Source of the DNA: Sulfitobacter sp.
GTDB taxonomy: Bacteria; Pseudomonadota; Alphaproteobacteria; Rhodobacterales; Rhodobacteraceae
NCBI GenBank assembly: GCA_024636395.1
Contig: JAGXHD010000183.1
Location: 1-10,699, forward strand
Direction of reading: 5' to 3'
DNA: 10,699 bases
Part shown: one piece after another, positions 1 through 5,182 of the stretch
Layout: every line of letters begins with the position of its first letter
Position numbering within the stretch: position 1 is the first letter of the stretch
Notes under the pieces: model-generated
The model's input: only the letters and a program-made list of their open reading frames with translations
The model's database searches: none
Told to the model about the DNA's origin: nothing
Translations under genes and position numbers: made by a program

Positions 1-221
1 ACGAAGCACTGCGCGAGGATGGTGCATCCAAGAGCAAGGCCGCGGCAATCGCCAATGCACAGGCCAGCGACGATCGGAACCCGTCGCGCAAGGGGGGCAA
101 GGCGCCGCCTTACGAGGATTGGACCCGCGACGCGCTCTACGAGAGGGCGCAAGAACTGGAAGTCGACGGACGCTCGGACATGAACAAGGACGAGTTGATA
201 GAGGCGCTTCGCAACACCTGA
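1..221 (+). CDS. Rho_N / DUF7218-like small protein (3' part only)
   Basis: The first 72 codons visible (frame starting at base 3) end at TGA 219-221; the start lies before the window. The N-terminal part seen, EALREDGASKSKAAAIAN, is followed by a basic linker (SRKGGK). The C-terminal helical segment begins YEDWTRDALYERAQELEVDG and includes the stretch MNKDELIEALR. This last block is the helix-extension-helix pattern of the Rho termination factor N-terminal (Rho_N/SAP-like) fold, found in short bacterial proteins labelled DUF7218 or Rho_N-domain proteins. In Rho this fold binds nucleic acid, so nucleic-acid binding is a reasonable but unproven inference here. The protein is small, charged and without membrane segments, so probably cytoplasmic. 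It is followed after 16 bases by the cupin gene, which has its own strong ribosome binding site. Confidence 0.8.
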   Translation, partial: EALREDGASKSKAAAIANAQASDDRNPSRKGGKAPPYEDWTRDALYERAQELEVDGRSDMNKDELIEALRNT

Positions 222-237
222 CCGGAGGGGGAAGGCC

Positions 238-633
238 ATGAGCATCTGGTCCACTCCCGGTTTCACCATCAGCCATGCCGACAGCGGCACCTTCGCAGGC
301 GCGGGCCTGCGCCCATTTTTCGAGTATCGCCAGCTTGGCGTCACGGAGGCGACGGGCGGCAAATTTGGCGCCCACGTCATCCGTGCCGTGCCCGGCATGG
401 AGAGCCCCGGCATTTGGCACACCCATGATCTGGATTTCCAGATGGTCTATGTGACCAAAGGGTGGGTGGTGTTTGAGTATGAAGGGGAGGGAGAGCATAC
501 GCTGCGGGCGGGCTCTTGCGTGTTGCAGCCCTCCGGCATCCGCCACCGCGAGGTGCGCCATTCCGACGATATGGAACTGATCGAGATCGTTTCGCCTGCA
601 GAGTTCGAGACCCATTCGGTGGAAACGCCATGA
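238..633 (+). CDS. Small single-domain cupin protein
   Basis: This 131-residue protein consists of one cupin beta-barrel. Motif 1 is seen as WHTHDLDFQ (residues 60-68), with H61 and H63 as metal ligands and Q68 at the position usually held by glutamate. Motif 2 is seen as PSGIRH (98-103), with H103 as the third histidine. Between them lies the strand pair VYVTKGWVVFEYEGEGEHTLRAG (split by a turn). The start is supported by GGAGG at 224-228, nine bases ahead of ATG. Such stand-alone cupins bind a divalent metal or small ligand. Substrates range widely (sugar isomerases, dioxygenases, regulators), so no reaction can be assigned. The stop codon overlaps the ATG of the next gene (ATGA), so the two are probably translationally coupled. 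Confidence 0.88.
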   Translation: MSIWSTPGFTISHADSGTFAGAGLRPFFEYRQLGVTEATGGKFGAHVIRAVPGMESPGIWHTHDLDFQMVYVTKGWVVFEYEGEGEHTLRAGSCVLQPSGIRHREVRHSDDMELIEIVSPAEFETHSVETP

Positions 634-1007
634 AGTTGCTACTCACCATCTTGTTGCTCGCGGCCCCCGCTGTGGCGGCAGACGTGCCGTCGGGCCAGCC
701 CGTGAGCCTACATGAAGTGTTGGTGGATGCTCAGGACGATGCGACGTATTTGAGGTTTCGCTTCCTCGCGCCGCTGATCGCCGAAGGGCCGGACAAGATT
801 TCCTTCGCTACCGCAGGCGAAGATATGAAGTACCTGTGTGAAACACTGGCGCTTCCCTATATTGCGCAGTACACGCTGGAAGGCGATAAGGTCGTGATTT
901 CCTTCATGGACCGGATTACCGAATTCGGCGTAGCGGACCCGGACGCTGTCCAGTATTTCGAAGCGTTTCGTCCTGAAAGCGACAGCTGCATATGGGATGA
1001 CTTCTGA
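630..1007 (+). CDS. Secreted DUF6497-family protein
   Basis: This 125-residue protein starts at ATG 630, which overlaps the cupin stop. A longer upstream reading at 516 lies inside the cupin gene in another frame and was rejected. Residues 1-16 (MKLLLTILLLAAPAVA) form a clear Sec signal peptide, with cleavage likely after A16 or A17. The mature part begins DVPSGQPVSLHEVLVD and contains TEFGVADPDAVQYFEAFR (97-114) near the C-terminus. C70 and C120 are the only cysteines and could form a periplasmic disulfide. The pattern matches what I recall of DUF6497, a family of unknown function common in Rhodobacterales. No catalytic motif is visible. The family name is from memory and the periplasmic location is inferred from the signal peptide. 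Confidence 0.8.
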   Translation: MKLLLTILLLAAPAVAADVPSGQPVSLHEVLVDAQDDATYLRFRFLAPLIAEGPDKISFATAGEDMKYLCETLALPYIAQYTLEGDKVVISFMDRITEFGVADPDAVQYFEAFRPESDSCIWDDF

Positions 1008-1075
1008 TGCACGCACAATATCTTGCGGCGCGACGCTCACGCGATCCTGTAGTTGCGACTTTGGAGTCACAGAAT

Positions 1076-1096
1076 TTGCCCACAGTTTTATCCACA
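1076..1096 (+). promoter_or_regulatory. DnaA-box-like pair
   Basis: TTATCCACA at 1088-1096 is an exact match to the classical high-affinity DnaA box. A weaker relative, TTGCCCACA, sits at 1076-1084 in the same orientation, 12 bases (a little over one helical turn) upstream. Both are in the 214-base gap between the DUF6497 gene and the small lipoprotein gene. DnaA binding is inferred only; a 9-mer can match by chance in a window of this size. Confidence 0.3.
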
Positions 1097-1221
1097 TATC
1101 CAGCGGTGCAGCGGTCGGATATGATGCCTCAAGACGGTGCGTGTGCAGCGTCCGATTCCCATGCGGGATACAATACAGGGTGTGATAGCCCGTCCCGTAC
1201 AACAAGTGACAGGAGATACAG

Positions 1222-1362
1222 ATGTCGAAGAACATCACGCTTTTGGCAGCCCTCGGACTCGTCGTCCTGGTTGCCGCCTGTGCGCGCGAGCAGCAGGTCG
1301 AAGAATTTGTCGTGGTTGAGCCAATCAGCCAAGAGCCGGTCTATACCGGCAAGTACAAATAA
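1222..1362 (+). CDS. 46-residue lipoprotein
   Basis: The short reading frame encodes 46 residues. The N-terminus is a lipoprotein signal peptide: MSKN, then the hydrophobic segment ITLLAALGLVVLVAA and lipobox V17-A18-A19-C20. The mature part is only about 27 residues, begins CAREQQVEEFVVVEP and ends in PVYTGKYK. The start is well supported by AGGAGA at 1211-1216, five bases ahead of ATG, and a hairpin follows the stop. It would be lipidated on C20 and anchored to the inner or outer membrane; no function can be read from it. I recall similar tiny lipoproteins near propionyl-CoA carboxylase genes in roseobacters, but this was not checked. A possible -10 (TACAAT, 1169-1174) lies upstream without a convincing -35. 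Confidence 0.8.
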   Translation: MSKNITLLAALGLVVLVAACAREQQVEEFVVVEPISQEPVYTGKYK

Positions 1363-1370
1363 ATCACAGA

Positions 1371-1396
1371 CAGGATGGGCGTTTGCGCCCGTCCTG
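1371..1396 (+). terminator. Hairpin after the 46-residue lipoprotein gene
   Basis: An 11-bp stem pairs 1371-1381 with 1386-1396, with one G-U pair and a TTTG tetraloop. It starts nine bases after the lipoprotein stop. No U-tract follows, so it is either a weak or factor-assisted terminator, an mRNA 3'-end stabiliser, or an attenuator ahead of the gene at 1429, whose start is 33 bases away. Confidence 0.55.
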
Positions 1397-1428
1397 ACCC
1401 AAACAGTCCTCACCGCGGAGGGCGCAGC

Positions 1429-1791
1429 ATGGCACTAGCCTATATGCTCAAACACCGCGGCTTCCCGGGTCGTCTGCCTGGAACCGATTTCCAGTTTACA
1501 CTGCGTCGCGCCAATCCTAAGGGCGCCACAGAGATAACCCGGCGAGAGCGGCGCTCCGACCGCCGTGCCCCCGACAAGCGCGCGGACGAGGCTTTCTTCA
1601 AAGCACTTTGGGAAACCTTCGGCGAAGAACCGTTCGAGCGTGGCAATTTGGATGCCGGCCGCCTGTCGTGGTTTTTCGGCCGCGAGGTTATCCCTGCAAC
1701 AGATCCCTTCGACCCTGCCGACTACGAGGCGATGCTCAAGATCGATATGCGAAGCGCGCGGCAGTCCTTTCCCGCGATTGTGGGCGAGTGA
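1429..1791 (+). CDS. Uncharacterised charged protein, 120 residues
   Basis: I do not recognise this protein. It starts at ATG 1429, preceded by GGAGGG at 1417-1422; an upstream in-frame ATG at 1375 lies inside the hairpin after the lipoprotein gene and is less likely. The N-terminal third is strongly basic (LRRANPKG, ITRRERRSDRR). The C-terminal half is more acidic and aromatic (FFKALWETFGEEPFERG, RLSWFFGREVIP, DPADYEAMLKIDMR). There is no signal peptide, membrane span or cysteine. Codon use and amino-acid mix look like a real protein and not a shadow frame, and no longer frame competes on either strand. The basic head could contact nucleic acid or ribosomes, but this is speculation. It may share a transcript with the lipoprotein gene upstream if the hairpin is read through. 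Confidence 0.75.
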   Translation: MALAYMLKHRGFPGRLPGTDFQFTLRRANPKGATEITRRERRSDRRAPDKRADEAFFKALWETFGEEPFERGNLDAGRLSWFFGREVIPATDPFDPADYEAMLKIDMRSARQSFPAIVGE

Positions 1792-2119
1792 TCGGCATGA
1801 TGTTGCGCAGCACACCGCCTTATGGGCGAGGCTTGGCCGATATTCAGGGTCGTCGAAGATCCGGCTTGGTCTGTGCGCTTACCCGTCGCAGGGTGAGACA
1901 GGTAGCGCAGCCGTATTACAGTCACTTGCGTTTCCTACCTCAGAACCAAAACCCTTCCTTTGACGGGCAGCAGGCAAGTCCCTCCGCCGCGCTGCCCGTC
2001 CTTTTTGAGAGGTCCGGCCGGGTTGGACCGCCTGCGTGTTCGAAAGTTCGGGTGAGGCGGGAACGTATTGGCCGGTCCGGTGTTTGTTCGCCAAGGAACT
2101 CAAAAAAAGGATCGAACTC
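1792..2119. other. Gene-free stretch with a terminator
   Basis: No convincing gene is seen in these 328 bases. A plus-strand open frame crosses it, but it runs straight through two terminators and starts without a ribosome binding site. The stretch contains the intrinsic terminator at 1962-2006, about 170 bases after the stop of the preceding gene. Further on, GGTCC/GGACC-type inverted repeats occur around 2011-2028. The last 110 bases must carry the leader, and probably the promoter, of the lipoprotein gene at 2120; no clean -35/-10 pair was found. A small RNA ending at the terminator is possible. Confidence 0.6.
1962..2006 (+). terminator. Intrinsic terminator, 10-bp perfect stem
   Basis: GACGGGCAGC (1962-1971) pairs perfectly with GCTGCCCGTC (1991-2000) across a 19-base loop, followed by C and five T (2002-2006). 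Read on the minus strand it lacks a U-tract, so it acts on plus-strand transcripts. It ends either the transcript of the gene at 1429-1791 or a small RNA from 1792 onward. Confidence 0.8.
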
Positions 2120-2329
2120 ATGGGAATGCCCAAAATCGTACTTGCACTTACAGCTGTCGCAGGCCTTGCGGCTTGCGGTAACAACATCGGCGAACAGGCC
2201 CTCGGCGGCGGCGCGGTCGGCGCTGGTGTTGCTGCGGTCACCGGTGGCAACCTCGCAACAGGGGCAGCCTTGGGCGCAGGCGCAAACGTATTGGCCTGTA
2301 ATTCCAACATCACGAACTGCCGTAGATAA
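2120..2329 (+). CDS. 69-residue glycine-rich lipoprotein
   Basis: ATG 2120 has AAGGA at 2107-2111, eight bases upstream; the second ATG at 2126 is spaced too far, and an in-frame ATG at 2036 would place the signal peptide inside the protein. Residues 4-18 (PKIVLALTAVAGLAA) lead to C19 in the lipobox L-A-A-C. The mature part contains a glycine-zipper-like stretch (GGGAVGAGVAAVTGG, residues 29-43, then GAALGAGANVLA, 48-59). Two further cysteines, C60 and C67, near the C-terminus may form a disulfide. Glycine-zipper lipoproteins sit in the envelope and are often linked to outer-membrane integrity, but no specific role can be assigned. The gene lies between two strong intrinsic terminators, so it is probably a monocistronic unit. 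Confidence 0.82.
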   Translation: MGMPKIVLALTAVAGLAACGNNIGEQALGGGAVGAGVAAVTGGNLATGAALGAGANVLACNSNITNCRR

Positions 2330-2339
2330 CAGCTTCGGC

Positions 2340-2354
2340 GGAGGCTTTGCCTCC
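2340..2354 (+). terminator. Short hairpin ahead of the main terminator
   Basis: GGAGGC (2340-2345) pairs with GCCTCC (2349-2354) over a TTT loop, eleven bases after the lipoprotein stop. There is no U-tract. It may help protect the mRNA 3' end or assist the terminator 18 bases downstream. Confidence 0.4.
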
Positions 2355-2371
2355 AGTCCCGCTTTCCGCAG

Positions 2372-2404
2372 ACCCCTGCCGGCACCTCGCCGGTGGGGGT
2401 TTTT
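2372..2404 (+). terminator. Strong intrinsic terminator between lipoprotein gene and pccA
   Basis: A 12-bp stem (2372-2383 with 2389-2400, containing two G-U pairs) with loop ACCTC is followed by a run of T (2400-2404). This is a classical rho-independent terminator for the lipoprotein transcript. It ends only 41 bases before the pccA start codon, which leaves little room for a separate pccA promoter. Confidence 0.88.
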
Positions 2405-2445
2405 GCGTTTCACACCTCAGTTTTTCCATCACAAGGGCCGAAGCT

Positions 2446-4491
2446 ATGTTCAATAAGATCCTGATCGCCAACCGGGGCGAGATTGCCTGCCGCGTCATCA
2501 AAACAGCACGCAAAATGGGCATCAAGACCGTCGCGATCTATTCGGATGCGGACAAGCAAGCGTTGCACGTCAAGATGGCGGATGAGGCCATTCACATCGG
2601 CCCGCCGCCAGCCAATCAATCCTATATCGTGATCGACAAGGTGATGGAGGCCATAAAATCCTCGGGTGCCGAAGCGGTGCATCCCGGTTACGGCTTTCTC
2701 TCCGAAAACTCCAAATTTGCCGAAGCCCTGAGTGCGGCGGGCGTGGCCTTTGTGGGTCCCCCGGTTGGCGCGATCGAAAAGATGGGCGACAAGATCACCT
2801 CCAAGAAGATCGCCAAGGAAGCGGGTGTAAGCACCGTACCCGGCTACATGGGCATCATCGCGGATGCGGACGAGGCGGTTAAAATCTCCAATGATGTGGG
2901 TTATCCGGTGATGCTGAAGGCCTCGGCGGGTGGTGGCGGCAAGGGCATGCGCATCGCATGGAACGATGCGGAGGCGCGGGAGGGTTTCCAGTCGTCCAAG
3001 AATGAAGCGGCCAATTCCTTCGGCGATGACCGGATTTTCATCGAGAAATTCGTGACCCAGCCGCGTCACATCGAAATCCAGGTCCTCTGCGATGCGCATG
3101 GCAACGGGATTTATCTTAACGAGCGGGAATGCTCTATCCAGCGCCGCAACCAGAAAGTCGTGGAAGAAGCGCCAAGCCCGTTCCTCGATGCTGCCACCCG
3201 CAAGGCGATGGGCGAGCAATCGGTCGCTTTAGCGCAGGCCGTTGGCTACACGAGTGCTGGCACTGTCGAATTCATCGTGGACGGAGACAAGAACTTCTAC
3301 TTCCTCGAGATGAACACGCGTTTGCAGGTCGAGCATCCAATCACCGAGATGATCACCGGCGTCGATCTGGTCGAGCAGATGATCCGCGTGGCTAATGGCG
3401 AAGCGCTGAGCATCACCCAGGACGATGTGCAGATAAACGGCTGGGCCATCGAAAACCGCCTCTATGCCGAGGATCCCTACCGCGGCTTCCTGCCTTCCAT
3501 CGGTCGTCTGACGCGCTACCGCCCGCCTGCGGAAATCGCGGCAGGGCCGCTTCTCGACAATGATAAATGGCACGGCGATGCTCCTTCGGGCGAGACAGCC
3601 GTACGCAACGATACTGGCGTCTACGAGGGTGGTGAGATCTCGATGTATTATGATCCCATGATCGCCAAGCTGTGCACATGGGCGCCTACCCGTGCTGAGG
3701 CCATCGAGCGGATGCGCGTGGCCCTCGACAGCTTTGAAGTGGAGGGGATCGGCCATAATCTGCCTTTCCTCAGCGCTGTGATGGATCATCCCATCTTCGT
3801 CGCAGGTGAAATGACCACCGCGTTTATCGAGGAGCAGTATCCTGACGGCTTCGAGGGTGTGACGCTGGAGGAGGGCGAACTTCGCCGCATTGCTGCCGCC
3901 ACCGCTGCCATGCACCGCGTCGGCGAGATCCGCCGCGCACGCGTGTCCGGCCGGATGGACAATCACGAGCGCAAAGTCGGCAGCGACTGGAACGTGACCT
4001 TACAAGAGCACAGCTTTGACGTGACGATAACCGCGGATAAAACCGGGGCCTCCGTCGCGTTCGCGGATGGTGAGACCCTTCGCGTTGCAGGCGACTGGAC
4101 CCCGGGCGACCACCTTGCCACGATGACAGTGGCGGACAAACCGCTGATCCTCAAAGTGGGCAAGATCTCCGGCGGCTTCCGCATCCGCACACGCGGCGCG
4201 GATATGAAGGTTCACGTGCGCACGCCCTTACAGGCCGAAATGGCGCGCAAGATGCCCGTGAAGGTGCCGCCGGACACGTCCAAACTGCTGCTTTGCCCGA
4301 TGCCAGGCCTGATCGTAAAGCTTGATGTGCAGGTTGGCGACGAGGTTCAGGAAGGGCAGGCGCTGTGCACCATCGAAGCAATGAAGATGGAGAACATCCT
4401 GCGCGCAGAGAAAAAAGGCACCGTGACCAAAATCAACGCGGGTGCAGGGGACAGCCTGTCTGTGGACGATGTGATCATGGAGTTCGAGTGA
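2446..4491 (+). CDS. pccA: Propionyl-CoA carboxylase alpha subunit (biotin carboxylase + BCCP)
   Basis: PccA uses ATP and bicarbonate to carboxylate its own biotin, which then serves the PccB carboxyltransferase to make (S)-methylmalonyl-CoA in the cytoplasm. The 681-residue length is that of known Rhodobacterales PccA. The biotin carboxylase domain spans about 1-450: N-terminus MFNKILIANRGEIACRVI, ATP-grasp glycine loop ASAGGGGKGMRI (159-170), ECSIQRRNQK (228-237), and FLEMNTRLQVEHPITE (286-301) with E288, N290, R292 and E296, plus R338. The middle (about 450-600) is the linker region that contacts PccB in this enzyme class. The C-terminal carrier domain has EAMKMEN, with biotinyl lysine K647, 34 residues from the end. 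ATG 2446 is chosen because it gives the family's N-terminus; AAGGG lies about 7-12 bases upstream. An in-frame ATG at 2347 lies upstream of the terminator. pccB is not in the window. A 3-methylcrotonyl-CoA carboxylase subunit is the main alternative but is less likely. Confidence 0.96.
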   Translation: MFNKILIANRGEIACRVIKTARKMGIKTVAIYSDADKQALHVKMADEAIHIGPPPANQSYIVIDKVMEAIKSSGAEAVHPGYGFLSENSKFAEALSAAGVAFVGPPVGAIEKMGDKITSKKIAKEAGVSTVPGYMGIIADADEAVKISNDVGYPVMLKASAGGGGKGMRIAWNDAEAREGFQSSKNEAANSFGDDRIFIEKFVTQPRHIEIQVLCDAHGNGIYLNERECSIQRRNQKVVEEAPSPFLDAATRKAMGEQSVALAQAVGYTSAGTVEFIVDGDKNFYFLEMNTRLQVEHPITEMITGVDLVEQMIRVANGEALSITQDDVQINGWAIENRLYAEDPYRGFLPSIGRLTRYRPPAEIAAGPLLDNDKWHGDAPSGETAVRNDTGVYEGGEISMYYDPMIAKLCTWAPTRAEAIERMRVALDSFEVEGIGHNLPFLSAVMDHPIFVAGEMTTAFIEEQYPDGFEGVTLEEGELRRIAAATAAMHRVGEIRRARVSGRMDNHERKVGSDWNVTLQEHSFDVTITADKTGASVAFADGETLRVAGDWTPGDHLATMTVADKPLILKVGKISGGFRIRTRGADMKVHVRTPLQAEMARKMPVKVPPDTSKLLLCPMPGLIVKLDVQVGDEVQEGQALCTIEAMKMENILRAEKKGTVTKINAGAGDSLSVDDVIMEFE

Positions 4492-4492
4492 G

Positions 4493-4523
4493 GTGGAGGC
4501 AGCCGCGCCCCCACTTCTTATTT
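4493..4523 (+). terminator. Likely terminator after pccA
   Basis: GTGGAGGC (4493-4500) pairs with GCCCCCAC (4507-4514) with one A-C mismatch and a six-base loop, followed by TTCTTATTT (4515-4523). It begins just after the pccA stop, in the 70-base gap between pccA and the convergent gene. The U-rich side lies on the plus strand, so it mainly serves pccA. Confidence 0.55.
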
Positions 4524-4561
4524 CGAAATTGCTCGGGGAGCCTGTAGGTAATGCGTAAACC

Positions 4562-5014
4562 TCAGCCTTCCGGCGTTTCCTTGGCTTCGCGTATTTCGCG
4601 CTGGCGCATGGGCATCTTGTCGATGCTCCGCGTGATTTCGCGCACGCTCCAGGGGAAAGGTTTGCGTATCGCCACATTACCGTCCTTGCCCACAAGCGTC
4701 AGCATGAAGCCACGCGGCCTCATTTTGAGCCTGATATCGCTGCGCGCGGCGGGATCCGTATCCACGATCACTACCACATCCCGCTCGGACAACTCCTCGG
4801 GTCTTAAATTGAGCAACTCCATCTGTTCGATGAAGGCAGGATCGTCCTCGCTGTCGGCAAAAACAATGACGAGGCGGTTTTTCCATTTAAATTCATTCAA
4901 ATCCGTCCCAGCCGCCTCCACTATCACGAGTGGCAGATGTGGCGAGAACAGCGTTTGTGCCTGCACGCCACCCGCCAAAACGGCAATAATAACAGCACCT
5001 AACAAAGACTTCAT
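4562..5014 (-). CDS. Secreted DUF4174-family protein
   Basis: This 150-residue protein is encoded on the minus strand, convergent to pccA. MKSLLGAVIIAVLAGGVQA (1-19) is a Sec signal peptide with likely cleavage before Q20. The mature part carries the DUF4174 pattern as I recall it: NRLVIVFADSEDDPAFIEQM (46-65), EELSERDVVVIVDTDP (73-88), RPRGFMLTLVGKDGNVAIRK (99-118) and PWSVREITRSIDKMPMRQRE (121-140). The alternation of strands and helices is thioredoxin-like, but no CXXC pair is present and the protein has no cysteine, so redox activity is unlikely. GGGAG lies about six bases ahead of ATG, and a promoter is visible at 5034-5062. Periplasmic location is inferred; the function of the family is unknown to me. 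The tail IREAKETPEG is charged and probably disordered. Confidence 0.85.
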   Translation of the reverse strand: MKSLLGAVIIAVLAGGVQAQTLFSPHLPLVIVEAAGTDLNEFKWKNRLVIVFADSEDDPAFIEQMELLNLRPEELSERDVVVIVDTDPAARSDIRLKMRPRGFMLTLVGKDGNVAIRKPFPWSVREITRSIDKMPMRQREIREAKETPEG

Positions 5015-5033
5015 AAGCTCTCCCTTTGCCCTC

Positions 5034-5062
5034 TATATAGGGGGGGCGAGGGCGATTGCGAA
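5034..5062 (-). promoter_or_regulatory. Sigma70-type promoter for the DUF4174 gene
   Basis: On the minus strand TTCGCA (5062-5057) is followed after exactly 17 bases by TATATA (5039-5034). The -10 resembles TATAAT and the -35 matches TTGACA at four of six positions. Transcription would start near 5027, leaving about a dozen bases of leader that contain the AAAGGGAGA ribosome binding site. Confidence 0.55.
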
Positions 5063-5182
5063 GCCGCATAGCGCCATTTTTACCATTAAGAGCGCCGCAA
5101 GAGGTTTTGTCGCATGACTGCGGCAGACTGTTTTCCCTGGCTGCCCTGTGCAGCCTTGATGCGCAAAGGTATTGCTAGGCTT

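Noticed and set aside
1608..2456. Long plus-strand open frame (282 codons) across the gene-free stretch
   Set aside because: It passes through two intrinsic terminators and two real genes in other frames, has no ribosome binding site, and its arginine/serine-rich translation looks like a shadow.
2410..3219. Minus-strand open frame of 269 codons opposite pccA
   Set aside because: Shadow of the biotin carboxylase coding frame; no ribosome binding site or family resemblance.
4520..4529. Palindrome ATTTCGAAAT between pccA and the convergent gene
   Set aside because: Only ten bases, single copy, in the U-rich tail of a terminator; not enough to claim an operator.
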